The position numbers and the translations under genes are program-made. The notes below the pieces were generated by a model. The model was not told the DNA's origin, did not search any database, and was given only the letters and a program-made list of their open reading frames with translations. This document shows, in pieces, positions 18,115 to 26,287 of a stretch of DNA of 60,564 bases. Position 1 is the stretch's first letter. The number at the start of each line of letters is the position of its first letter. Origin of the DNA: Pseudomonadota bacterium (GTDB lineage: Bacteria > Pseudomonadota > Alphaproteobacteria > Puniceispirillales > Marisalimonadaceae); assembly GCA_028382005.1 (NCBI GenBank), contig JAOESH010000010.1, positions 1-60,564 on the forward strand, read 5' to 3'.

Positions 18115-19080
18115 TTGAAAGCTAAATTACCCTTTAATGACCCTAATAATAATAAAAAAGAACGTCTTCGTTCTTTTGATTTCCTTCGTGGATTAGCTAT
18201 TTTAGGTGTGGTTAGTGTCCATACAACTCAAAATTTTACATCGAATATAGCTTATATAGACTATATTTTTAATCTTGGTCGCTTTGGGGTTCAATTATTT
18301 TATTTTATCAGTGCTTTGACTATGTGTTACATGTGGCAACTCAGAAAAAATGAAAAAAATAAAATTAGAAATTTTTATATAAGACGTTTTTTTCGGATTG
18401 TACCACTTTTTTGGATTGCTGTATTTGCCTATACTTATAAACAAGAATTGGAATTAACACAATTACAACATCAAATATTTTTGTCAGCTACTTTATTGCA
18501 TGGACTCTCATCTAAAGCAATTAACTTTGTACCTGGGGGGTGGTCAATATTTGTAGAAGCATGTTTTTATTTAATTTTTCCATTTTTAATTATAAAAATA
18601 GGTAATAGGAAAAATATATATTTATTTTTAGCTGTTACAATTTGGGCGGGGTATACATTTTTTTTAAAAGATTTTCTCTTTGATAAGTTGTTAACATTAG
18701 ATTTGATTTCTAATACATATAAAAGAAATGAATTTTTATATATGACATTTTTAAATCAATCGCCAATATTTTTTCTTGGATGTTATATGTTTTTTGTTTT
18801 GAATAACTTAAAAACTTCAAATGCAAAAATATTATTTTTTTTTATTCTTTGGATAATTTTTAACACTTTTTTATATTTTTTTTATGAAGAGGGACAGTAT
18901 ATTTTTTCTTCTATTTATATATTTTTAGGATTATTTTGTTTTTTTTGTATATTAAAAAATATTAAATTTAGACCTATTGAAATTATTGGAAAATATTCTT
19001 ACGCAATATATCTATTTCATAATGTAGTTATTGATGAACTATTAAAAGTATTTGTTGATCAAAGAAATTTATTTATTTAA
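18115..19080 (+). CDS. Acyltransferase 3 (OafA/YrhL-like) membrane protein, C-terminus frameshifted
   Basis: Membrane acyltransferase family: SFDFLRGLAILGVVSVHTT (about residues 20-38, with the conserved Arg and His), FGVQLFYFISALTMCYMW, RRFFRIVPLFWIAVF and about ten hydrophobic helices. Such proteins O-acetylate surface polysaccharides. No ATG is available; an in-frame TAA lies just upstream and TTG at 18115 is the best start. The frame ends early at 19078-19080 in NLFI, but the next frame continues the expected final helix without a break (see 19074-19187), so the gene appears to have lost one base near 19070. The last predicted helix is therefore missing from the encoded protein. Function of the truncated form is doubtful. 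Confidence 0.75.
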   Translation: MKAKLPFNDPNNNKKERLRSFDFLRGLAILGVVSVHTTQNFTSNIAYIDYIFNLGRFGVQLFYFISALTMCYMWQLRKNEKNKIRNFYIRRFFRIVPLFWIAVFAYTYKQELELTQLQHQIFLSATLLHGLSSKAINFVPGGWSIFVEACFYLIFPFLIIKIGNRKNIYLFLAVTIWAGYTFFLKDFLFDKLLTLDLISNTYKRNEFLYMTFLNQSPIFFLGCYMFFVLNNLKTSNAKILFFFILWIIFNTFLYFFYEEGQYIFSSIYIFLGLFCFFCILKNIKFRPIEIIGKYSYAIYLFHNVVIDELLKVFVDQRNLFI

Positions 19081-19187
19081 TCTGTGCTATTTTATTAGTA
19101 ACACTTATAAGTTTTATTTTAGCTTTACTAACAGAAACTTTAATAGAAAAAAGATGTAGAAAATTAGCAAATTATTTTTCTAAATAA
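19074..19187 (+). pseudogene. Out-of-frame C-terminal piece of the acyltransferase gene
   Basis: From about 19074 the other frame reads YLICAILLVTLISFILALL followed by TETLIEKRCRKLANYFSK and a TAA at 19185-19187. This is the final transmembrane helix and basic tail expected for OafA-type proteins. It joins the upstream gene after a one-base deletion (or two-base insertion) near 19070. A sequencing or assembly error in this AT-rich run would explain it equally well. Confidence 0.6.
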
Positions 19188-19349
19188 AATATTATTATTG
19201 CTTCTAAAAATACTAAACTTTAATTAATATTTTAATCAAGTTTCTAAATTTATAGAGATACTAAAACTACATACGCTTCAAACACTTCGAATAATTTATC
19301 ACATGCAAAAGAACACGTATAAACAAAACGTTTATAAAATATAGGTTTC

Positions 19350-19757
19350 TTTTGGCGTGGCTATTCTTGCCACTAAATCAATATGCCAACGTCTTGATGA
19401 TTATTAGTTAGGGTTAAGACTTCAGAAGATAGATTTATCAGCAATTCATTTGGTAAGTTCCAATGAAGATTCAGATGATAGTAGTCCATATATTACTGAT
19501 GCATTAGATTTATATTTAAAACTCAAAGGTGAGGGCAAAGATAAAACCTTTATAAGGACTACGAATAGGAATGTAGGATATATTGTTAAGGTACTTGGTA
19601 ATAAGACTATCAAAACATATTCTTCTATTGATGCTTCTAAGTTCCGAGATTGGTTGATGGAAAAGCGTATGTCTTTATCAACAGTTAAAAGAGTGTTCTC
19701 ATCTGTTAAGGCTATTATCAATCTAACTATTCAAGAGCAAAGTCTAAGCAGGTTATA
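19350..19757 (+). pseudogene. Truncated tyrosine integrase relic (N-terminal and core-binding domains)
   Basis: One frame reads ILATKSICQRLDDY, then a TAG, then LGLRLQKIDLSAIHLVSSNE, ALDLYLKLKGEGKDKTFIRT, YSSIDASKFRDWLMEKRMSL and STVKRVFSSVKAIINLTIQE. This matches the SAM-like core-binding domain of site-specific integrases common in marine alphaproteobacteria. The catalytic domain with its Arg and Tyr residues is absent: after about 19757 the frame runs into unrelated sequence and stops at 19807-19809. The gene is dead by truncation and by the internal stop. It shows that integrating elements have visited the glycan locus. Confidence 0.75.
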
Positions 19758-19902
19758 CAAAATAGATACTTTTTTTACTTTAGTAATTGTGTATATAAGT
19801 TTTTTTTAAATAAATATATAAATTATACACAGTAAAAAAGATAATAAATTATTTTAGTTTTTTCTTTTTAATCTTTTCTTCAAATCGTATCTTTAGATTA
19901 AA

Positions 19903-20772
19903 TCAAATGATATGCCAGCTTGGCAAATAATATTTATGTGCTGGGAATTTGTTTTTAAACCAAAATTTAGGAGCTATTATTTTATTTTTTTTTTCATAAT
20001 TTAACCAAGCTGCCCACCAACTAAAAGTACTATTACTAATAATAATATACTTACTTAAACTCATTAATTGCATATCTCTAAAACTTTCAGAGCCCTGGTT
20101 ACAATCAATATAAAAGAAATTATTTTTTTTTATAAATAATTTTTTAGCGAAGGTAATATCATCAGAGAATATAAAATATTTTAGGTTTTTATTTTCTTTT
20201 TCTATTATATTGATAGCCTGATTGAAATAATTAGATTTTAATTCATGGAAAATGCTTTCATTTTTCTTCTCTTTGAAGTAATCCCCTCTTCTTAAATGAA
20301 TACATACTGAATTACTTTCGATTATAGATTGGGCCCAATATTTGTACGTATTGTTAATATTATTATTAAACGTAAATATTTTATTTAATTCTTTTTTATA
20401 TTCATCAAAATAATTCCAATTCTGCCAATAACCCTCATAATATTTAAGATCTAAATCGTTTGTAATCTTTACGTAATCTTTATTTATATCTTCTTTTATA
20501 TAAGATTTTGATGTAAAATTAACCAAATTAAATACTTTATTAATTAACCTAAATTTCCTCCAACCTATCATCTCACTTATTTCTTTTTTGTTGGCTATAT
20601 TTAAATCAATATTAAAAACTTCCTCTAACAAAACATGGGTATACACTTTCTGGTTTTTAAACCAACTTAAATCAAATTTTACTTCAACCCCCCACTTTTT
20701 TTGGAGATTATATGCAAAGGCAAACTGAAACATTTGGTTTCCTAATCCACCTTGCAGTTTTATAATGATCAT
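19903..20772 (-). CDS. GT11 family alpha-1,2-fucosyltransferase-like protein
   Basis: 289 residues with the family's opening MIIIKLQGGLGNQMFQFAFA (residues 1-20), the GDP-fucose-binding VCIHLRRGDYF (near 156) and the C-terminal ISNSTFSWWAAWLN region. GT11 enzymes transfer fucose from GDP-fucose to a galactose-type acceptor, making surface glycans. A GDP-fucose synthase-like gene lies at 22.2-23.1 kb on the same strand. A 227-base gap separates it from the aminotransferase-family gene, so it may have its own promoter. If the local enzymes make another GDP-6-deoxy sugar, the donor may differ from fucose. Confidence 0.85.
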   Translation of the reverse strand: MIIIKLQGGLGNQMFQFAFAYNLQKKWGVEVKFDLSWFKNQKVYTHVLLEEVFNIDLNIANKKEISEMIGWRKFRLINKVFNLVNFTSKSYIKEDINKDYVKITNDLDLKYYEGYWQNWNYFDEYKKELNKIFTFNNNINNTYKYWAQSIIESNSVCIHLRRGDYFKEKKNESIFHELKSNYFNQAINIIEKENKNLKYFIFSDDITFAKKLFIKKNNFFYIDCNQGSESFRDMQLMSLSKYIIISNSTFSWWAAWLNYEKKNKIIAPKFWFKNKFPAHKYYLPSWHII

Positions 20773-20864
20773 TCATTCAACCCTTTTTTCAATACTTGAT
20801 AGATTATTTACAGCTTTAATAGTCACTATGATTTATTATTTGAAATATTTACTCAATACAAACT

Positions 20865-20883
20865 ACGGTTAATTAAAAACCGT
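20865..20883. terminator. Small hairpin in the gap between the DegT-family gene and GT11 gene
   Basis: ACGGTT-n7-AACCGT forms a 6-bp stem followed on the plus side by TTCTTGTTT. It lies downstream of the stop at 21000 on the minus strand. It could end transcription of the sugar operon, but the U-tract on the minus side is weak. Confidence 0.3.
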
Positions 20884-20999
20884 TTCTTGTTTAATTGCTT
20901 TTTTTTAATGATCATACTGTATTTATGCTTTTGCGAATAGTCTTACTCTTGAGACCTTATTCAATTTTAATATAATAGTTATTTAAATTTTATAATTGA

Positions 21000-22205
21000 T
21001 TATTTAATTAAGCAATGGCTAATAATTTCAAGATCTTGCTCTGATAAATCAAAATAATTACCACAATAAAAAGAATATTTATGAAGATGGTCTGTGCATG
21101 GAAGTAAAAAGTTTTTTTTAACATATTTTTTATAAAATGGTTGAACTTGAATATTTCCAGCTATCATTGGCCTCACCTCAATATCAGCTCGAGAAAATTT
21201 GGTAAGATAATGATTTTTACTTTTCTCATTTTTACAAATTACAGGAAATGCAAAACTTGATAAAAATTTCATATGAGAAAATTCAATTGGTATAAAATCT
21301 TGATTTTTTATAATTATATTGTGGAGTTTAAAAAAGTTTTGTTCTCTTCTTAAATTACTATTATCAATAAACTTTAATTGAAAATTACCTAAAAAGCCTG
21401 TGATTTCTGTTGGTCGAAGATTAAAACCTAAATCATAAAAAGTATATTTAGCATTAAAATCTGATTTGACATTATATTTTTTTCGTAATCGTTTTTGTTC
21501 AGAAGGTTTTAAGTTTCTATCCCATCCATTTGCTCTTACAATACGTAGCATTTGAGCCAGTTCTTTATCACTAGTACAAACCATTCCACCTTCTATTGTT
21601 GACATGTGGTGAGCAACAAAAAAAGAAAAACTAGACATTACGCCAAAATTACCAAGTTTTCCACTTGGTAAAGTACTACCCAGTGACTCACAATTATCTT
21701 CAAATAACAATATATTGTTTTTATTACAGATATCTTTAATATTATTAATATCTCCAGACAAGCCCAGGACATTTGTTATAAAAAGAGCCTTTAAGCTTGA
21801 TGATTTTATGGTTCTCTCAACATTTGAAGACATAATATTTAGAGTATTAATTGAACAGTCTATAGCAACGGGAACAAGGCCCATTTGTATAATTGGCATA
21901 ACATTTGTTGACCAGGTTAAAGCTGAGAAACCAACTTGGTCTCCTTCTTTTATAATACCTAAATTTTTTAAAGATTGAATCATTGCTAAATTTGCACTGC
22001 CGCCACTATTAAAAAGCACTGCATCTTTACAACCTTGTTTTTTTGCAAAGTTTTTTTCAAACTTTTTACATTGCTCTCCCATGCTTAATTGTGTACTTTT
22101 AACAATGAACTCGGATAAGTTTCTTTTAGTATCCTGCTCATTTAAAAAAGCATTTTTCATAAGTGGTATCACGCTAATATTTCCTCTTAATATTTTTATA
22201 TTCAT
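21000..22205 (-). CDS. DegT/DnrJ/EryC1/StrS-family PLP enzyme with His in place of the catalytic Lys (3-dehydratase type)
   Basis: 401 residues with the family blocks NSGGSANLAMIQSL, GFSALTWSTNVMPIIQMG (about residues 90-108) and EDNCESLGS. The active-site stretch reads FSFFVAHHMSTIEGGMVC: the position normally held by the PLP-binding Lys is a His-His pair. That substitution is known from ColD (GDP-4-keto-6-deoxymannose 3-dehydratase) and RfbH-type enzymes, which remove the C3 hydroxyl. With a GDP-fucose/colitose-synthase-like neighbour, a 3,6-dideoxyhexose such as colitose is a reasonable product; this is inference. The start overlaps the upstream gene by 32 bases and is kept because the conserved IPLMKNAFLNE segment follows it. 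Confidence 0.82.
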   Translation of the reverse strand: MNIKILRGNISVIPLMKNAFLNEQDTKRNLSEFIVKSTQLSMGEQCKKFEKNFAKKQGCKDAVLFNSGGSANLAMIQSLKNLGIIKEGDQVGFSALTWSTNVMPIIQMGLVPVAIDCSINTLNIMSSNVERTIKSSSLKALFITNVLGLSGDINNIKDICNKNNILLFEDNCESLGSTLPSGKLGNFGVMSSFSFFVAHHMSTIEGGMVCTSDKELAQMLRIVRANGWDRNLKPSEQKRLRKKYNVKSDFNAKYTFYDLGFNLRPTEITGFLGNFQLKFIDNSNLRREQNFFKLHNIIIKNQDFIPIEFSHMKFLSSFAFPVICKNEKSKNHYLTKFSRADIEVRPMIAGNIQVQPFYKKYVKKNFLLPCTDHLHKYSFYCGNYFDLSEQDLEIISHCLIK

Positions 22206-23118
22206 TTATTGTCTTTAAAATACCTTCTTCTAGAGATATTTTTGGTTCGAAGCCTAAATTTTGCATTCTAGTTATGTCCATACATTTTTTTAACATACCA
22301 TCTGACTTAGTTTTATCAAAAGCTATTTCACCTTTAAATCCAACAATAGAAACAATTTTTTTTGCTAAATTTAAAATTGAAATATCCTTTCCTACACCAA
22401 TATTTATTAAATTATAAGATGTATCAAGATCTAAAAAATACAAAATCGCACATGCTGCATCATCTACATGCATAAACTCTCTCTGTGCAATTCCTGTTCC
22501 CCAAATAATAACTTCATTTTTACTTTCATCATGAGCATCAACGATTTTTTTTATTAAAGAAGATAATACATGAGCATTTTCTGGATCAAAACTATCTTTT
22601 GTACCATATAAGTTACAAGGCATTAAACTAATTCCATTAAATCCAAATTGTGACTTATAATATTCTATCATTTTCAATCCAGAAATTTTGGCTAATCCAT
22701 ATCCCTCATTAGTTGGTTCAAGTGGACCTGTTAATAAATAACTTTCTTTAATTGGTTGGGAACATTCTTTAGGATATATACATGAGCTACCTAAAAAACA
22801 AAATTTTTCAACATTATGAAGATATGCACTATGAATTACATTATTTTGAATCATCATATTTTCATACAAAAATTCTGCAGGAAAATTTATGTTTGCTAAT
22901 ATTCCTCCTACCTTTGCGGCAGCTAAAATAACAATCTCAGGTTTTTCTTTACTAAAAAAAAGATTAACTGCTTTACTGTCCTTTAAATTTAATTCTTTTT
23001 TAGTTTTTGTAATTAAATTTGAATGACCGCTCTTTCTCAGCTGGCGTAATATTGCAGAACCTAGCATACCTTGGTGTCCTGCGATAAATATTTTTTTATT
23101 TAGTAAAGTCATTAGCAA
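22174..23118 (-). CDS. fcl: GDP-L-fucose synthase-like extended SDR
   Basis: 314 residues: IFIAGHQGMLGSAILRQL (about residues 10-27), AAAKVGGILANINFPAEFLY, FLGSSCIYPKECSQPIKE, and the catalytic YGLAKISGLKMIEYY (Tyr-x-x-x-Lys), matching GDP-fucose synthase (WcaG/Fcl). It epimerises at C3 and C5 and reduces C4 of GDP-4-keto-6-deoxymannose. The closely related GDP-colitose synthase ColC acts after ColD, and the ColD-like gene follows here with a 32-base overlap, so either product is possible. No gmd (GDP-mannose dehydratase) or intact manC lies in the window. Start is 23118 or the next Met (23112). Confidence 0.85.
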   Translation of the reverse strand: MLMTLLNKKIFIAGHQGMLGSAILRQLRKSGHSNLITKTKKELNLKDSKAVNLFFSKEKPEIVILAAAKVGGILANINFPAEFLYENMMIQNNVIHSAYLHNVEKFCFLGSSCIYPKECSQPIKESYLLTGPLEPTNEGYGLAKISGLKMIEYYKSQFGFNGISLMPCNLYGTKDSFDPENAHVLSSLIKKIVDAHDESKNEVIIWGTGIAQREFMHVDDAACAILYFLDLDTSYNLINIGVGKDISILNLAKKIVSIVGFKGEIAFDKTKSDGMLKKCMDITRMQNLGFEPKISLEEGILKTINEYKNIKRKY

Positions 23119-23695
23119 ATTATTTATTTAAAGGTTATTGATCTATAATTTATTTTATACATAAATTTTTGAATACTTAATAGAATTAAATAATTCAAAT
23201 AAATTAATTAATAATTTAGTAGAAGTAACGTATTGATAATGCAGGGATCTAACCTAGTAAAAGAAAAATTTTACTTTGACGTTACTTTAATTAAAGCTTA
23301 TTATTTAGCCTTAATAAAAATCAACATATTTAGATTGTTTGATAACCAACTAAATTTAGATTTCTTATTCCAGTTTTTGCTTTAGCAAACCTTTTAATAA
23401 AATAGAATATAAAAACACTTTGAGTGCTGAGTATTCTTTGTAAAAATCAATTATATAAATATACAAACTATTGATTTATCTATATATATTTATATAATGG
23501 TTTATATATTCTTTTACCTCATAGTTAAGAATAAAGTTCTCGATCCTCTGTTATTATAAAATGTCCACATAAATCAAAAGCTTATAAGTCATAAAATAAC
23601 TGTTTTAGGCAAATATACTCTACCCATATTATTTTTAAAGAAACTTTAAGTGAAGTTATAGATTAGAAAAATAAACAATCCTTTTAATGAACAAG
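23119..23695. other. Gap upstream of the sugar operon with one compound inverted repeat
   Basis: No gene visible. AAGTAACGT (23223-23231) and ACGTTACTT (23279-23287) form a perfect 9-bp outer inverted repeat that encloses a second stem, AGTAAAA/TTTTACT with a 6-base loop near 23256-23275. This element lies about 100 bases upstream of the fcl start and could be an operator or a fold in a 5' leader. The segment 23659-23699 is described with the tRNA-linked repeat. Confidence 0.45.
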
Positions 23696-23891
23696 CCCCC
23701 TACCCAAATCAAGTCGATATTCAAAACCTTAAAGGGTACATAAAACTAGGTGGATATCACTGATACCAGAGAGTTTAAGAACAGACTTTAGAACTCATTA
23801 TACGAGGAGGAATAAGGGTTTGAGTGTGGTGAGAGTGACAAGACTCTAACTTGTTACCTCCAGATTAGGAATCTGGCGTTCTATCCAGATG
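23696..23891. repeat. tRNA-Arg(CCU)-linked repeat, copy A (decayed)
   Basis: Contains the same 3' flank as the intact tRNA locus at 34.9 kb (from CCCTACCCAAATC through ACATAAAACTAGGTGGATAT to TGAGTGTGGTGAGAG) and then the tRNA body on the minus strand (23827-23890). The T-loop has a mutation (TTCGAGT becomes TTAGAGT) and the 5' third of the tRNA is replaced by serine recombinase sequence at a shared CATCTGGA. Immediately left, 23659-23699 matches in reverse orientation the segment found at 34769-34809, so part of the repeat has been inverted. This is the most diverged of three copies. Confidence 0.8.
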
Positions 23892-24033
23892 GTGTAGAAG
23901 TATCAACTCCAGATTGATGAATATACAAATCATAACCTTAAGAATGTATCTCATTTAGAAACGATACTAGGTCTTGAATACTTTTTCCAAGTCTATCAAC
24001 TGACCAAACTAATATTGCATCAAAGTCTTCTCT
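23884..24033 (-). pseudogene. Serine recombinase relic (internal part of the catalytic domain)
   Basis: Minus-strand translation from 24033 reads REDFDAILVWSVDRLGKSIQ then DLVSFLNEIHS, a TAA at 23938-23940, then GYDLYIHQSGVDTSTPSG and a TAG at 23881-23883. The W-S-x-D-R-L-x-R/K-S and G-x-D-T-x-T-P-x-G motifs are characteristic of resolvase/invertase-type recombinases. The N-terminal nucleophile segment and the DNA-binding domain are absent. The last codons run into the tRNA copy A: the bases for P-S-G are also the tRNA D-arm, so the junction lies at a stretch shared by both genes. Confidence 0.75.
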
Positions 24034-24125
24034 TATAATATAAGATGATTAAGATTAATTTTTTTGATATAAGTCAATTTATAAGTTATATTTATTAAAG
24101 TATATTTAATAATCAATGGTAAACT

Positions 24126-25445
24126 ATGAAAATTCTTATGTTAGACGTCTATCCCCAAGTAAACTATAGAGTATGCAAAGATAACAATGGTGGGTTTGGA
24201 ACAGGAAATGATTTAGGCGATACATTTGTATCAAAAATATTAAAGTCTTATTTAAAGAAATCTGTTGATTTTCCTCCTCTATTCTTTGTTAGTGTAATGG
24301 GCCAATTAAGAGGAAATGGTAATGAAATAAAATATTCAAGAGAAATAAGTGATGAAAAATTTGATCTATGTGTCTTAGCTTCTTCAATTGTTGCTCATGA
24401 GACAGAGTTGGCAGCAGTTTCAAAACTAAAAGATTTAGGCATTCCCACTTTAGTAGTAGGTCCATTTGCAACATCAGTACCTGAACCATACATAAAAAAT
24501 GGAGGTAAAGTAGTTATTGGAGAACCTGAATTTTATTTTTTTGACTTTAAATTAAATAAAAGTGAAATTCAAAATTTACCAGATAAAATTGTATTTAATC
24601 ACTTCTTTTCATTAGATGATTTATATTACCCTGCTTGGGATTTAATCTTTCAATACAAAAAGCCAAAGTTTAATCTTTTATCCAAAGGTTATACTATTCC
24701 TATACAAGCAACAAGAGGCTGTCCTTATTCCTGTAGTTATTATTGTACTTATCCACTACAACAGGGGAAAAAACTTAGAACACGAAATACAGATGAAGTT
24801 TTAAAAGAAATGTTATTTTGGGAAAAAAAACTATCAGTAAGAAATTTTCAATTTAGAGATCCTGTTTTCACAATAAACAGAAAATATACTAATGAATTAT
24901 GTGATAAAATTATAAATTCTAATCATAAATTTAATTTAGTTGCTGAGTTTCACTTAAAAGATGTAGATTATGAATTAGCTTTAAAACTGAAAAAAGCTGG
25001 GCTAAAAATTGCTTTTGTAGGTATCGAATCCTCTTCGTCAGAGGTTCTTTTAAATGCAAAAAGAACTACAATAGCAAATGATCAACAAGCAAAAAAAATA
25101 TCATTGCTTGAAAAAGTTGGGATTAAAGTAAAAGCAATGTATATTTTTGGCCTACCAAATGATGATCAAACAACCATAATAAATACAATTAACTATGCGC
25201 TTAAGCTAAATACTTTTTTTGCTCAATTTAGCGTTTTTACTCCATATCCAGGAACACCAGCATATAATGATTATAAAGACAAACTAAATAATAATAATTA
25301 CGAGAAATATAATCAATGGAATTTAGTTTTTAAACATAAAAATTTATCTTCAAAAGAAATAAGAAAATTTTTAGGAGTAGCTTATTCAAAATATTATACT
25401 AATTTGAAATGGTTTTTAAAGCATAATATAAAATTACTAACATGA
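24126..25445 (+). CDS. B12-binding-domain radical SAM protein
   Basis: 439 residues. The first 150 resemble a cobalamin-binding Rossmann domain (LCVLASSIVAHETELAAVSK, IPTLVVGPFATSVPEPYI). The radical SAM core carries ATRGCPYSCSYYCTYPLQQG near residues 198-217; the cysteines are spaced C-x3-C-x3-C, one residue longer than the usual C-x3-C-x2-C. Later blocks FQFRDPVFT, GLKIAFVGIESSS and YIFGLPNDD fit the family. Such enzymes methylate or rearrange lipids, sugars or antibiotics; the target is unknown here. It starts the plus-strand set 24126-27370, where the following two genes overlap or abut it, so they probably act together on a polyprenyl-linked or sugar substrate. Confidence 0.82.
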   Translation: MKILMLDVYPQVNYRVCKDNNGGFGTGNDLGDTFVSKILKSYLKKSVDFPPLFFVSVMGQLRGNGNEIKYSREISDEKFDLCVLASSIVAHETELAAVSKLKDLGIPTLVVGPFATSVPEPYIKNGGKVVIGEPEFYFFDFKLNKSEIQNLPDKIVFNHFFSLDDLYYPAWDLIFQYKKPKFNLLSKGYTIPIQATRGCPYSCSYYCTYPLQQGKKLRTRNTDEVLKEMLFWEKKLSVRNFQFRDPVFTINRKYTNELCDKIINSNHKFNLVAEFHLKDVDYELALKLKKAGLKIAFVGIESSSSEVLLNAKRTTIANDQQAKKISLLEKVGIKVKAMYIFGLPNDDQTTIINTINYALKLNTFFAQFSVFTPYPGTPAYNDYKDKLNNNNYEKYNQWNLVFKHKNLSSKEIRKFLGVAYSKYYTNLKWFLKHNIKLLT

Positions 25446-26287
25446 AAATAGGAATATCTGGATCAAATGGATTTTTAGGGTCGTATTTAAATGAAGTTGT
25501 TCTTAAAAATGGGCACGAGTTAGAAAAAATAAGTTTTAGGATTAATCATAATAATAATAATATTTTACAAATATTTAAATATAATCTTAAAAAAATAGAA
25601 TCCTGTGATGTTGTAATTAATTGCTGTGCTGTCAAGAATCCTAAGAATAAGTATGATAAGTTTATTAATGCAAAATTACCAAAATTAATTCATAATTACA
25701 TACAAAAAAATAAGATAAATTGTAAGCTTGTGCATATAAGCACTTTAAATATCTTCTATCAATTCTTAGATGATGATTACACTGCTCAAAAAAGAATGGC
25801 AGAGAAATATCTAAATGAAAAAAATATATTAATTATTAGACCTAATCTGATTTGGGATTCTAATGGTAGTGGGGAAAGTTTAATTTTAAAAAAATTTCTG
25901 CTATTTCCTCTTCCATTTTATTTTATGATAAACCCAGGCAATATATATCGTCCTTTAGATCCGATTTCGCTAGCAAAATTTATTTTAATGAGCACTCAAA
26001 ATCCAAAATCACCAACTGAGTTAAATGTTTATGGAGAAAAAGTAATTTCTCTGTTTGAATTATTTAAAAATATGGCTTCTAAAATGCAAAAAATAATAGT
26101 CCCTATAAATCCATTTTTATTACTTTGGATTAATTTTATAACTGTTAAAAAAACGGGGGGGCTTTACACATTAATTCAACAAATAAATAGTTATGATAGA
26201 ACAGGTGATACTTTAGATATTCAAAATAAAGTTTTCTTAAAGTTTAACTTTCTTAATAAAGTCAATAACAAAGTCAGATACAAATAA
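25442..26287 (+). CDS. NAD-dependent epimerase/dehydratase (extended SDR)
   Basis: 281 residues starting KIGISGSNGFLGSYLNEVVL (cofactor binding), with VVINCCAVKNPKNKYDKF, VHISTLNIFYQ and a candidate catalytic pair in YTAQKRMAE (Tyr-x-x-x-Lys), then RPNLIWDSNG. The pattern fits sugar-nucleotide epimerases and reductases of the extended SDR class, with a short C-terminal domain. The ATG overlaps the stop of the radical SAM gene by four bases, and the GT2 gene starts at the next base after its stop, so all three form one operon. Confidence 0.8.
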   Translation: MKIGISGSNGFLGSYLNEVVLKNGHELEKISFRINHNNNNILQIFKYNLKKIESCDVVINCCAVKNPKNKYDKFINAKLPKLIHNYIQKNKINCKLVHISTLNIFYQFLDDDYTAQKRMAEKYLNEKNILIIRPNLIWDSNGSGESLILKKFLLFPLPFYFMINPGNIYRPLDPISLAKFILMSTQNPKSPTELNVYGEKVISLFELFKNMASKMQKIIVPINPFLLLWINFITVKKTGGLYTLIQQINSYDRTGDTLDIQNKVFLKFNFLNKVNNKVRYK

